Of a stretch of 64,000 nt of DNA, positions 46,189 through 55,703 are shown piece by piece (within the stretch, counting starts at the first letter, position 1; every line of letters starts with the position of its first letter). Both the position numbers and the translations under genes were made by a program. This DNA comes from Aurantiochytrium sp. KH105 (taxonomy: Eukaryota > Sar > Bigyra > Thraustochytrida > Thraustochytriidae). The notes beneath the pieces were generated by a model. That model saw only the letters and a list, made by a program, of their open reading frames with translations, had not been told where the DNA came from and searched no databases. The stretch lies in contig BGKB01000162.1 in NCBI GenBank assembly GCA_003116975.1, positions 1-64,000 on the forward strand, given 5' to 3'.

Positions 46189-48609
46189 TTACTTTTTCAA
46201 AAAGTACGATCCGTTCGTGACCTCGAGCACCTCATCCTTGACGAGCTTGTCCAAGAACGCCTCGAGTTCGTTAATGTTTTTCTCGTACTTGTGCTCACCA
46301 GTTGAGACAAACATTTTCAACATGTTGTGAATTCGTTCGAGCGTGAGGGCGTCGTAGTTGTTGAGCATGCCGCGGACAAAGGACTCGTAAACCTTCATTT
46401 CTTCGGCAAGCTGCGCATCTGCAGACACGGCGCGATCCGCATCGTCGTCCTCGGCGTTGACCTCGTCCCCATTGTGATCTTCCGAGAGTCGATCGACTGC
46501 GGTGTAAGTAACTTCTTCTGGAAGCGGGACGCGCTCAGCCCGCACGACACCCGCATTCACCCAGTAGGACATGCGCTTACGCACGACATCAGAGTCGACG
46601 TCCATTTCGCGCGCGAGATCAGGCAGATTCCACGTCTTCTTATCTCCAAAGTACATGATAAGATTTGCGAGTATGGGTGAAACCGTAAAGGTCTTGCATT
46701 GATCGTCATCGAATTCCAGCTCGAGCTCGACCATGCCGAGATTTGTCTTCCAATTAAGCTGCCGCGGGTTCTTGAGTACCGAGTACTCGTGCGCAATGGC
46801 CTCCATGCGCTGTTTGACAAGGGGGTGGAGGTTGATCTCGTCGCCATGCAGCGTTGGCCAGAATTGCTTTGAGATTATGGTGGTTTCCATTGTCTGCAGA
46901 TCGATGTTGGGATACGATCGGGCAGCTTCGCGCAGCAAGGTCTTACCAGCAAGCGTGGTTCCAATGTTGGTATTGATACGCTTGGATTCCTCAATGTCTT
47001 TGACCATGATTTCGCAGCTCGTCATGGAACTTTCTCCGAAACGAAGCTTCAATAGCTCGAGGTTGCGAACCTCGCGCTCGGCATCAAATTCCAGAGAAGA
47101 TAGGAGCTTGTCGGCGAGCATGAGTCTGTATTCGTTGACAAAGAGCTCCTTGGACCCGTAAATGTGTACAAGCATGCTAAGGATGTCGTTCGATCGGCGA
47201 CTGCGCGAGGTCTTGCGGGGATCAGCCTCAATGGGATCCGGCGTCCATGCCTCGGGGTCAGCACCGCGAGCGTTTTCCTCATCGGGGTCCTCGTTGTCAC
47301 TCTCGTCATAGTCATGGGCGATGGGCCGAATCTCGGTTTCACGACCCAGCTCCTCAAAGAGTTCCGAGTTGCTGTCGTCTGTGAGACTGGTGACGATACA
47401 TCGCACGGTATCCTCGCGCTTTCGTAGGTAGCTTTTGATGGGCTCACTGATGGCTTCAAGCAGGACACCGCTCGTATCGACGAGGCGCAGCGCCTTGATT
47501 GTGGCAATGTATACATCGAGGATCTGTGCGGTGTTTGCACCGGGGTGGAGGAGGCGCGAAGCAAAGGCCTGGCGAAGGCTGAGCACGAGATCGCGGTGCT
47601 GGTGGGTGCGGGCTAGGCAGTCCTTGAGATCTTCAAGCGCAGGGGAGCTTTCGGGAAATTCGGTGATGATGTCGAAGACCTCGGCCATGCGCAGGTCGCA
47701 GAGTGTTTCAAACACGTGAAATTCGAGGCGCGCACGATACTGCGCAAACTTTTCCTTGCACACGACGGGGTCGGCGAGACAGGCTTGCAAGAGCTCCTGT
47801 AGCCATGCCAGTGCAACGGAGTCGAGCCACGCGCGAACACGACCCAAGAGGTTGTACTCGAACTTTCCCTTGCACACGCGCGAGATGTTTTTCTCGGTGC
47901 TCTTGCACAGAATATCAGAGAGTGGCTCTTCGATAAGAAGAAACCATTCCAGGATCACCATCCGACGTCCGAATTCGTCAAGAGGCATCTTGGACGAGGC
48001 GGCGGTCATGGACACGTCTGCATCTGCATCCGCATCCGCGCCCGCCCCTCCCTCTTCCTCATCGTCGTCATTCTCGTCGTCGTCATCCTCGTCTTCATCA
48101 GCGCTACTTCCTGCCTCGCTATCTTCCTCGTCGCGAGTACGCTGGGCTTTCTGATGTCCTGTGAGCGCGCGGTCCAGGTACACATAAACGCGCTTGCGGA
48201 ATATGCCAAGTTTACTCGCCTCGCCAAGGAGGAAGGCGTTGTTGAAGGCTGTGCGTAGGGCCTGACAGGCGCTGGTCTGGCCTGCATCGAGACGTTTTGC
48301 CTGCGTGACGCGGTCGAGCGCGCGGGCCAGGTCCAGCAAGGGCTCGAGCGTCTCGCACGCGATCGTCATGCACGCGTCAAGCCCGCCGGCTGCGTTTCCG
48401 AGCGCCTGGGCGAAGCGCTCTGCCCCCGGACGCAACCGTCGGGCCTCCATCTCGCTCAGCAGCCAGGCCTGCAACAGCGCGGCCATGCTACTGTCGGTTG
48501 CCGCGGCCTCGAGGGCGGCCTCGGCCTCGCCCGCGGTCCACGCGCCGCCGCCCAGTCGCGCCTCGCACGCGCGCAGACACGCAGTCCATGCTGCCGCTGC
48601 CGCTGCCAT
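46189..48609 (-). CDS. APC2: anaphase-promoting complex subunit 2 (cullin-like)
   Basis: The ORF from the ATG at 48609 gives 806 residues, close to APC2 in other eukaryotes. An Ala-rich N-terminus and helical cullin repeats come first, with an acidic insertion (about 170-195). The cullin-homology region includes LVHIYGSKELFVNEYRLMLA then DKLLSSLEFDAEREVRNLEL and FGESSMTSCEIMVKDIEESK. Downstream are QLNWKTNLGMVELELEF and a winged-helix segment. The C-terminal WHB region ends with YESFVRGMLNNYDALTLERI, HNMLKMF and LDKLVKDEVLEVTNGSYFLKK. In the APC/C, APC2 binds the RING subunit APC11 and helps ubiquitinate cyclins and securin. An in-frame ATG at 48687 adds 26 residues lacking Ala-rich character and is less likely. 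The gene is convergent, with only 40 bp to the RGS-like gene. Confidence 0.92.
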   Translation of the reverse strand: MAAAAAAWTACLRACEARLGGGAWTAGEAEAALEAAATDSSMAALLQAWLLSEMEARRLRPGAERFAQALGNAAGGLDACMTIACETLEPLLDLARALDRVTQAKRLDAGQTSACQALRTAFNNAFLLGEASKLGIFRKRVYVYLDRALTGHQKAQRTRDEEDSEAGSSADEDEDDDDENDDDEEEGGAGADADADADVSMTAASSKMPLDEFGRRMVILEWFLLIEEPLSDILCKSTEKNISRVCKGKFEYNLLGRVRAWLDSVALAWLQELLQACLADPVVCKEKFAQYRARLEFHVFETLCDLRMAEVFDIITEFPESSPALEDLKDCLARTHQHRDLVLSLRQAFASRLLHPGANTAQILDVYIATIKALRLVDTSGVLLEAISEPIKSYLRKREDTVRCIVTSLTDDSNSELFEELGRETEIRPIAHDYDESDNEDPDEENARGADPEAWTPDPIEADPRKTSRSRRSNDILSMLVHIYGSKELFVNEYRLMLADKLLSSLEFDAEREVRNLELLKLRFGESSMTSCEIMVKDIEESKRINTNIGTTLAGKTLLREAARSYPNIDLQTMETTIISKQFWPTLHGDEINLHPLVKQRMEAIAHEYSVLKNPRQLNWKTNLGMVELELEFDDDQCKTFTVSPILANLIMYFGDKKTWNLPDLAREMDVDSDVVRKRMSYWVNAGVVRAERVPLPEEVTYTAVDRLSEDHNGDEVNAEDDDADRAVSADAQLAEEMKVYESFVRGMLNNYDALTLERIHNMLKMFVSTGEHKYEKNINELEAFLDKLVKDEVLEVTNGSYFLKK

Positions 48610-48730
48610 CTTTTCTTCGCAAAAGCGCCAAAAGGGAAAGGGCTCTGCTGTTGCAAGGGATGATCTCTTGCTAACTTGGACCGTCAAGAGCAGGCATGCG
48701 GCACGCGGAGCACAGAACGTTGATGCAGCA

Positions 48731-48772
<42 letters not shown>

Positions 48773-49435
48773 ACTGCTTCTGTTATTGCTGTTGATGATG
48801 ATTTTGTTGATGTTAATGACGAAGGGAAACTATGGTTCTATCGTGTTGGTCCAGCTGAGATAACCGTCTCGATAAAACCATGGTATTGGTATCACTCGGA
48901 TCTTGGCTGGATGTGACTTTGACTTTGAGTTCAAGTTCTTAGCTGCGCGGCCAAAATTGCGTCATCTCGCTCGGATTGCTTGCGAACTTCTCGGCAAGAC
49001 CATTTCTGACCGCAAGGGGAAAAGGGGGGGGACGAAGGGGGGGCGGTGACGATCTCACAGACAGAATCACCTCTCCAGGTCGCTTCACGACTCCGCCATT
49101 TCTTCCACGCACCCACTCACTCCCCAAGATCTGCTCTGCACTGCCCTGCATTGCATTGCGCCTGCACCCACCGACCCACCAAGCCACAACATCCTCCTGC
49201 GTCCGCCGCCTGCTCCTCGATGCCCGCCTCAGCGGCGCCTTGCGCAAGGCTTACGTAGCCCAACCCACACCTGGTGCCCGCTCCTGCTCCTGACTGTGAG
49301 CCTTATCCAAGCCATGCTTACGTCACGACACGAAAGTGGACCAGGGTGCGCGTCGAGGACTGGTGCAATGGCGCACAGAAAGCGCAGTAAAGTACAGCGA
49401 AGCGACGCCTTGCGCATGCTTCGGAGGCACAAGTA
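48610..49435. promoter_or_regulatory. divergent intergenic region with CTG repeat
   Basis: This 826 bp lies between divergent starts of APC2 and the thioredoxin-fold gene. It holds a CTG/CAG trinucleotide array (48730-48774) continuing into CTACTG variants. No gene is supported. Confidence 0.45.
48730..48774. repeat. (CTG)n trinucleotide repeat
   Basis: About fifteen units with two CTA interruptions, in non-coding sequence upstream of APC2. Confidence 0.9.
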
Positions 49436-49522
49436 GTGCAGGCGTCCGGGCGAGGCAGATCGGAAACGATGCGGCGGCGCGGGCAGCCCGAGGGCGGCGC
49501 GGAGCCCGAGGCCGGGGCCGAG

Positions 49523-50038
49523 ATGGCGGCGTCGGCGAGGTTCACGTACCATGTGGCGGGGTGGCGAGACTGCCCGTTCTACAGCAAGGCGCGCAAGCAC
49601 GCGGGCTTCGTGAGCGAGGAGGCGCGCAAGGCCGGCGTGGCGGACTTTGCGGTGGAGACGGTCGAGCTGGAGGACCGCGAGGCGTACCTTGCGTGGCTGG
49701 CGGAGAACCGCGAGCGCATCAAGGCGCCCAAGACGCACAAGACGAGTCCCGCCGTCTGGCGGGAAGCGCGCGGCGGCGCGGTGACCTTTGTTGGCGGATT
49801 CGATGCGCTCTCCATGGACCTCGAGGTGATGACGGGCGGACGCACGTGGCACACATCCGGGACCAAGCTCAGCTCCACCAAGGGACGTGAGGCGATCTCG
49901 ATGGCGATGATTGCCTTGGACCTCGTCCTCGCGCTTGGCCTGGTGCTCACAGGCGCGCCCAAGGAGTACCGCTGGTACGTCTCGGTGCCGATCACGATTG
50001 CGACCATTACCTACGGTCAGCTCGTAGTGAGCGCATGA
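49523..50038 (+). CDS. MDH1B-N-terminal-like thioredoxin-fold protein with membrane anchor
   Basis: The ORF from the ATG at 49523 (MAASARFTYHVAGWRDCPFY) gives 171 residues. ATGs at 49436 and 49469 are also in frame. Residues 6-100 match the N-terminal domain of animal MDH1B, a testis/cilium-linked malate-dehydrogenase homologue: a CPFY site (CPYY in MDH1B, as I recall), KARKHAGFVSEEA, then TSPAVWREARGGAVTFVGGF, with the W-R-E and G-G-F features. This is a glutaredoxin-like fold with a single active-site Cys, so oxidoreductase activity is uncertain. Instead of a malate dehydrogenase, the C-terminus has two hydrophobic helices (MAMIALDLVLALGLVLTG and WYVSVPITIATITYGQLVV), a tail-anchored arrangement. 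Membrane and role are unknown. Confidence 0.6.
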   Translation: MAASARFTYHVAGWRDCPFYSKARKHAGFVSEEARKAGVADFAVETVELEDREAYLAWLAENRERIKAPKTHKTSPAVWREARGGAVTFVGGFDALSMDLEVMTGGRTWHTSGTKLSSTKGREAISMAMIALDLVLALGLVLTGAPKEYRWYVSVPITIATITYGQLVVSA

Positions 50039-50645
50039 GTCATCAACACGCTGAAAGCGAGTCTTCTTGCAGGGAAGATTGAGCCCAAAATGATGCTTCG
50101 CGTCCTTGGGCTTGTCGTTTTCGGCCGTGCTCTTGGCTACACTATTGCAGCCGCCTTTGTACACCTTGTACCGTAGGGTTAGCGATCCCACCCTAAACTC
50201 CAAACTTTCGCCGTCACCAGTCGATTGGTGGCGGGCGATGAAGCTGCCTGCGGCTCTAGCTCTGATGATGGCACGCCCGTAAACTCCAACCGTGGAGAGG
50301 GGTACGCTTTGCCGGAAATGATGCTTTGAGCTCGCTGCGGCGACAAGAAACTCATTCTATTCTATAAAATTGAAGGATTGAAGTCTTTCATGTTTTCCCT
50401 TTTCCTTTTTGTTCGTAAAAGCGAAGGTGGCTCGATGCAAGCGCGCACATTGCTTTGGAATTACAAATAAAAAGGAATTTCTTCTTCATCATCATCATCT
50501 TCTTCTTCTTCTTCTTCTTTGCACTTGGCACGCGAGTGATGGTTCCTGCTCTTGGGAACAAAGAATAAGTCTGGGGAAGAAAGGGAAATGAGCCTACGAA
50601 AAGATTGGGAGAAATGGTTTGGTCACAACATCATCATCATGGTTA
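50039..50645. other. convergent intergenic, 3' UTRs
   Basis: This 607 bp lies between two convergent genes. It contains an AATAAA at 50466-50471 on the plus strand and a CTT/CAT repeat patch at 50485-50520. No gene is seen. Confidence 0.5.
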
Positions 50646-52280
50646 TTACAGACGCGCAGGCTGGGCGCCAGACTTGTAAGCGACATCATAGTCATGGAGG
50701 AGCGAAGGGGCACGGTCGAGCATGCGGAAATAAGTCAGGGTGCTCTCAGGCCAGAGCGAAAAGACCTTGCCGTCCTTGTTCAAGTACCAGCTGCCGCAGT
50801 CCTTGGTCCAGACGCGCTTCTCGAACTTCTTCCAGACCCAGTCATAGTATTTAGAGACAGACGCCGGCTTGACCTCGACGCGCTCGATGCCGTTATCAAT
50901 GGCCTCCGAGATCATGCGCGTCGTGTAGTTGGCCTGAGACTCGATCATGGCAATAATAGAGTTGTGGCCAAGGCCAGTGTTGGGGCCGAGCAGCATAAAG
51001 GAGTTGGGCATCTTGTTGATGGAGGTGCCCAGGTAGGCCTCGACGGCGTTCTCGGCAATATCGGAGCCCGTGACGGAGAAGCCGTTCGCGCCGGTAATGC
51101 GCGCGAGTCCGAGGGAGCCCACCTTGAATCCAGTGGCGTAAACGATCACGTCCGCCTCGTGCTTGTCGCCGTTGGCGTCGACGACGCCGTCCGGCTCAAC
51201 GCGGCCAAGGCCGGCGGCAATGAGCTCGACGTTGTCGCGGCGCAAGGTCGGCAGAAACTCGTCGGTGCGGCAGATACGCTTGCAGCCGACGTTGAACTTG
51301 GGCACGACCTTTTCGATGAGATCAGGGCGCCCGCGGAGCTCGTGGTGCATGGAGTCGCGAATGATCTTTTGCGCGACAGCCTGTGCCGGGCCAGACTTGT
51401 CAAAGACGCCGAGCATAAAGTAGGCCTCGAGAAGCATGTAGATGGATCCGCGGTGGAGGAGCTCTGCGCCGGGGACGTTGGTGAAGAGCCACTTTTGAAA
51501 ATCACTGTACTTTTCACGGGGCAGAACACCCATGGTGCGCGGGGAGATCCAGTTGGGCGTGCGCTGGAGAATGGTGAGCTTGGAAGCCTGGCGGGCGAGC
51601 TCGGGGGCGACCTGGACGGCACTGGCGGCGGAGCCGATGAGGGCGACGCGCTTGCCGCGAAAGTCATAGTCGTCCCTCCATTCGGCAGTGTGGAAGGCGT
51701 CGCCCTCGAAGGACTCGACGCCCGGGACGTTGGGGATGTTGGCGTAGTGAAGGGCGCCAATGCAGTTGATCATGAAGCGCGGCTCGAGCACGGAGCCGTC
51801 CGAGAGCGCCATGTGCCACCTCTTTTCGTCTTCGGCCCATTCGGCGTGGTCGAGGGCGGTGTTGAAGCGAATGTGCTTGCGCAAGTCGTACTTTTCCACG
51901 ACGCTTGTGAGGTATGCGTGGATTTCCTTTTGCGGCGCATACGGGACGGACCAGTCCATCTTGCGCATGAAGCTAAACGAGTAAAGGTGCGCGGGGACGT
52001 CGCAGGCGGCGCCATAATAGCGGTTGAGGAACCAGGTTCCGCCAATGTCTGACTCCTTTTCGATGATGACGAAGGGAATGCCCGCCTCCTTGAGCTTGAT
52101 GCCCATGCAGATGCCGGAGATGCCGCATCCGATGATGACAATATCTTCGGCCTTGAGACCCAACGACCTGTTGAGCGCCGACTCGCGCAGCGCCGCTGCC
52201 TTCCACGCGTTCTGCGCGGACGCCAGGGCGCCCACGCTCACGGCGGCGGCCGCGCCGAGCGCCACCTTTTGTGCGTCCAT
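50646..52280 (-). CDS. Baeyer-Villiger-type flavin monooxygenase
   Basis: The protein has 544 residues, the usual size for a type I Baeyer-Villiger or cyclohexanone-monooxygenase-like enzyme. A short hydrophobic Ala-rich N-terminus precedes the FAD site IVIIGCGISGICMGIKLKEA. GGTWFLNRYYGAACDVPAHL is typical of the family. The fingerprint FEGDAFHTAEWRDD fits F-x-G-x-x-x-H-T-x-x-W. The NADPH site VALIGSAASAVQVAPELA has the second G-x-x-x-x motif, followed by LTILQRTPNW. The C-terminal half has VIVYATGFKVG, the conserved ATG segment. It would insert oxygen next to ketones or hydroxylate soft nucleophiles using FAD, NADPH and O2. The C-terminus PARL ends in ARL, a possible PTS1. The product is probably cytosolic or peroxisomal. 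Substrate is unknown. Confidence 0.9.
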   Translation of the reverse strand: MDAQKVALGAAAAVSVGALASAQNAWKAAALRESALNRSLGLKAEDIVIIGCGISGICMGIKLKEAGIPFVIIEKESDIGGTWFLNRYYGAACDVPAHLYSFSFMRKMDWSVPYAPQKEIHAYLTSVVEKYDLRKHIRFNTALDHAEWAEDEKRWHMALSDGSVLEPRFMINCIGALHYANIPNVPGVESFEGDAFHTAEWRDDYDFRGKRVALIGSAASAVQVAPELARQASKLTILQRTPNWISPRTMGVLPREKYSDFQKWLFTNVPGAELLHRGSIYMLLEAYFMLGVFDKSGPAQAVAQKIIRDSMHHELRGRPDLIEKVVPKFNVGCKRICRTDEFLPTLRRDNVELIAAGLGRVEPDGVVDANGDKHEADVIVYATGFKVGSLGLARITGANGFSVTGSDIAENAVEAYLGTSINKMPNSFMLLGPNTGLGHNSIIAMIESQANYTTRMISEAIDNGIERVEVKPASVSKYYDWVWKKFEKRVWTKDCGSWYLNKDGKVFSLWPESTLTYFRMLDRAPSLLHDYDVAYKSGAQPARL

Positions 52281-52510
52281 GCTAGCTCGCTAGCTCGCTA
52301 GCTCTCGCTGGCCGCTTTCGCTCTTGCTGCTTGCTCGGCTGGCTGCCTGGCTGCCTGGCTGCCTGACGGGCGCTCGCTCTTCTTGCGCGCCACGTTGCGG
52401 GTTTGCTGCGAGTCTGGCCGCTCCGGCGAGCCCGGCGTGCCCAGCCCCGCCGCGTACTTGCACGGTGCGAGTCTTGCGCCACCGTGCGACCTCCCTCACT
52501 GCCTGCCTGC

Positions 52511-52570
52511 AGCAAGCAAGCAGGCAAGCAAGCAAGCAAAGCAAGCAAAGCAAGCAAAGCAAGCAGAGCA
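52511..52570. repeat. AAGC/AAAGC tandem repeats
   Basis: Imperfect 4- and 5-base units related to the AAAGC array at 23230, again upstream of a coding start. Confidence 0.85.
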
Positions 52571-52628
52571 AAGTGCAGCGACCCCTCGCGTGCGTTACGT
52601 TGGCGCTGCGATGCGCTAAGCCGCGCCG

Positions 52629-52677
52629 CGATGCGCTGCGATGCGATGCGATGCGCTGCGATGCGCTGCGATGCGCC
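52629..52677. repeat. GCGATGC / GATGCGCTGC repeat
   Basis: Alternating GATGC and GCTGC pentamers in non-coding sequence. Confidence 0.8.
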
Positions 52678-53111
52678 TCGGTACGGCCGGAGTGACCAAG
52701 CCGAGACCAAGGAGGAAGGCAAATCCAAGGTCGAGACCGAGACCGGGCAAGGAGGGCAAGAAGGGCCTGCCTGCTGTTCGCGCTCGCGCGCGCACTCGCA
52801 CGCGCCCCCGCCGTCTCACTGAGTCGCCTGAGCCCGCCGTGCTTGCTCGGGTCCGCGACGCCTCCGGGTATGGCGGGCGCCCCGGCGGCCGCTCTTAGGG
52901 CCCGCGCGCGTCGCAGCGAAGCGAAGCGCGCGGCAGCGAGCGGAGAAGAGCGGCGCGTCGCAGCGGAGAAGCGCCAAGGGCGCGGCACGTGCAGCACGTG
53001 CAGGCATCGTCGCCGGCGCCTTCATCGCCATCGCCATCGCCATCGCCCATTCCGTCTCCGCTCCGCGCCGCTCGCGAGGCCGGAGCAGACGGGCGCGATC
53101 GCCGCGGCGGG

Positions 53112-53142
53112 GAGCGAGCGAGCGAGCGAGCGAGCGAGCAAG
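53112..53142. repeat. (GAGC)n tandem repeat
   Basis: About seven copies of a four-base unit. Confidence 0.85.
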
Positions 53143-53957
53143 CGCGCTGCACGAGCGCTGCTTGGGACGTACCCTCTGCGCAGCTCGTCAGGCAGCGGAG
53201 GGACAGGCGCCGCCGGTCCCGTGCTATGAATTCCATTCCATCTGGGAGCGCCGTGGGACGCGCGCGGATGCGACGACAACCCTAAGGCGCCGCGACGCGC
53301 GGCCATTGGGACGAAATCCAGAATCTGCTACTGTCTGTGCGAGCCGTCGGTCGGCGCGAGAAGGCGACACAGCGGCGCCGATGGCGTGCCGATCCAGCCT
53401 GCCGCACGCGCTCTGCAAACCTGGGCCCGGAATCATGGCGAGGGCGGGCGGGAGACCATGACGACGACGATGACGATGCAGATGCCAACGACGCCGAGAG
53501 CGTAGCGAAGGGGAAACGTGCGGTATTTGACGGAGTCGCAGCTTGCGCAAGCAAAAGGCGAGCAGTGCAGGGCGCGGAGGAAGCAAGGAAGTAGCAGCGT
53601 GGGGCAGACGAGAAGGGAAGGTTTTAGGAGAGGAAGGAAGAGACTTGCGCGCGATCGCGCATCGCACAGATGAGCGCAGCGGGGCCCGTACACCTGCTGG
53701 CAATGAAGGCGGCACGCACCCACGCACGCAAACCAAGTGTCGGCTCGCAAGCAGGTCCGGCGAAGGGGGACAGTGCGGAACGATGGCAAGGCAAGGCAAG
53801 GCAGGGCAAGGCAAGATGTTAGTTAGAAAGGCAAAGGAGCAGGAATTCGATTGCAATTTGCATCATTCTCAGCGTCGGTTCTCACCATCACTCGATCATC
53901 ATTGTTATCAGCCAGGCCTACTACATAAAAACAACTATTGAAAAAAAAAAAAAAGGA

Positions 53958-55703
53958 TCATCGGAGCACCGGCGACCAAGGAGCAGCGCCGAGCGCGACT
54001 GCGCGACTTTCGGCGGGACGTAGAATGCGCACGTTCTGCACAAGCGAAGGGTGATTCTTGTCCTCAAGATTACAGATCTCGAAGGAGTGTCGGTTCAGGA
54101 GCTTGGATGTTGTCAAGAAAGCGTCAATGTCATCAATCTGAGGCGCCTTGCGCAGAGACAGCGCGCTGGCGCGCCGAATGGCGCTCTCGTGAAGCAATCG
54201 CGCCGCGCGCTGCTTCTTGGATAACCTGGTCGACTTGCGCACGCTGTTAGCCGCCATTTGCTTCCAACGCTCGATGCGTGCGGTGCGAAAGCTCGCCACA
54301 ATCGCCTGCATCTCGTGAAAACAGATGGTCCTGTCCACGGGATCGACGGACACATTCTCAAAGAGGGCCACGACTTCCTCGCGTGATATTTGCTTGTCTC
54401 GACGGATCTGCGGATCTACCTGCTTGATCACCTCAACTGTCTCATCCGGGCTCAACACCGCGCCCTGCACGTAGATTGAAAGCATGTCGGCGGTGTTGAT
54501 TTGCTCAATCATCGTGTTGATCTCGTGCTTTTGTACAACGTGTTCGCCCTTGAGGCCTGACTCAAGACGGCTCTCTTCGTTGAGTGGACCAAACTCGCCA
54601 AACACCAGCAGTCGGCCCGTGGACCATGGATGTTGCTGCTCGGCAGGAAAGACAAAGTCAAGCAGGTCCCGAAGCCGTACGCGTCCGGACTTGGTGCTTT
54701 TGCGTCGGTGCCGTCCCTGGCGTGCATTCATGTCTCGCATCGACGCGCTAAAATCGACGACACCGGGCGCCAGCGGCGGCGGCTCAAAGAAGACGCGCTG
54801 GAACACAGAAGCGCAGCTGCGGCACAGCGGGAAGACGACCTCTGGCGCGCGGCGTTTTCGCTGCAGCGCTGCATCCTCCGCACTGCCATGGTCATCCTCC
54901 CCGCATTTACTCTCGGCAGAAGCGCCCGAAGAAGATGAGCGAGCGCTCTTTTGCTCGACATCGTCCTGTTTCTCTTCGCCTCCATCATCTGCGCTATCAT
55001 TGCTTGCCACGAGGTCTGACAACATTTCGTCTTCTTCAAATGCACGGGCCAACGTGCTGGCCGCCGCGCTGCCCAAGAGGCTCAGCACAACGATTTCACT
55101 TCCAACATGACCACCAAAGAGGCCGCGCGCGAGCGCATCGATCTCGGCATCGCGTTTTGCACGCTCTGCGGCTAGACGCGCAGCTTCGATGCGCGCTTGC
55201 TCTTCCGCCTCAGCGCGGCGACGAGCTTCTTCCTCTCTTTCCTTTTCCTCCATGGCGAGTTTTGCTGCAGCAGCACTTTCCTCATCATCCGCTACTGCAT
55301 CGCGGATGCTCTTTTGACTTCGTGCGCTACTTTTCGGAGAGCTGCGTGCCGAGTTCTTGGTTGACGCCTTGCTTCGCGCCGATTGTTTCGGACTCTCAGT
55401 TTCTTGCTCTTGCGCAGGTCTTCGCGCTGCTTCTTCGCGCTCCTTTGCCAGCAGCATTTCCTCTGCGACCTCGAGTGCCTCCTCCCAGTCGAGATCGCGC
55501 AAAGCTCGCTGTTTCAGCATGAGTCCGTGTCTATCTTCGACACCTCGAATAATTTCGGCCTCGAGTTCTCTCGCGCGCGTGCTGCACAAGCACAGGACCG
55601 TCCGCGACACACGTTCATCGTCTTCACCATTCTCGTCCTCGCCAGCATGCTTGGACTCATGCTGCTCCTCCTCCTTGGTCTCCTTTCCCGCGCGGTTCGG
55701 CAT
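53958..55703 (-). CDS. NDK-like/coiled-coil protein with C-terminal EF-hand-like region
   Basis: The protein has 581 residues. Residues 31-80 (SRTVLCLCSTRARELEAEII followed by HGLMLKQRALRDLDWEEALE) resemble the first half of a nucleoside diphosphate kinase fold. About 185-222 (GLFGGHVGSEIVVLSLLGSA) resembles the later strand where NDKs read SGPVVAMVLEG. Between them is a charged, Ser/Lys/Ala-rich coiled-coil insertion. The active-site His motif (N-x-x-H-x-S-D) is not visible, so no kinase activity is expected. The C-terminal half has a CRSC pair, an RLRDLLDFVFP helix, KHEINTMIEQINTADMLSIY, then paired helix-loop-helix segments (LFENVSVDPVDRTICFHEMQ) like degenerate EF-hands. Non-catalytic NDK modules with coiled coils are common in axonemal proteins, so a ciliary role is a reasonable inference but unproven. 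Confidence 0.55.
   Translation of the reverse strand: MPNRAGKETKEEEQHESKHAGEDENGEDDERVSRTVLCLCSTRARELEAEIIRGVEDRHGLMLKQRALRDLDWEEALEVAEEMLLAKEREEAARRPAQEQETESPKQSARSKASTKNSARSSPKSSARSQKSIRDAVADDEESAAAAKLAMEEKEREEEARRRAEAEEQARIEAARLAAERAKRDAEIDALARGLFGGHVGSEIVVLSLLGSAAASTLARAFEEDEMLSDLVASNDSADDGGEEKQDDVEQKSARSSSSGASAESKCGEDDHGSAEDAALQRKRRAPEVVFPLCRSCASVFQRVFFEPPPLAPGVVDFSASMRDMNARQGRHRRKSTKSGRVRLRDLLDFVFPAEQQHPWSTGRLLVFGEFGPLNEESRLESGLKGEHVVQKHEINTMIEQINTADMLSIYVQGAVLSPDETVEVIKQVDPQIRRDKQISREEVVALFENVSVDPVDRTICFHEMQAIVASFRTARIERWKQMAANSVRKSTRLSKKQRAARLLHESAIRRASALSLRKAPQIDDIDAFLTTSKLLNRHSFEICNLEDKNHPSLVQNVRILRPAESRAVALGAAPWSPVLR

Larger units (their letters stand above)
52281..53957. other. 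repeat-rich intergenic region upstream of the monooxygenase
   Basis: This 1,677 bp lies between two minus-strand genes. It carries CTAG/GCTC repeats (52284-52305), AAGC/AAAGC repeats (52511-52570), a GCGATGC array (52629-52677), a GCCATC array (53023-53050), a GAGC array (53112-53142) and GGCAA repeats near 53790-53815. A small minus-strand hydrophobic frame near 53433-53530 follows from a trinucleotide patch. A 15-nt A run lies at 53941-53955. No gene is supported. Confidence 0.5.

Noticed and set aside
53433..53789. Small minus-strand hydrophobic ORF ending in a membrane-like helix
   Set aside because: The helix comes from a GTC/ATC trinucleotide patch and the rest is not protein-like; no splice partner could be supported.
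53941..53955. A15 run as a retroposed poly(A) tail
   Set aside because: It lies just past the stop of a minus-strand gene, without target-site duplication or an adjacent processed copy; it is more likely part of that gene's 3' flank.
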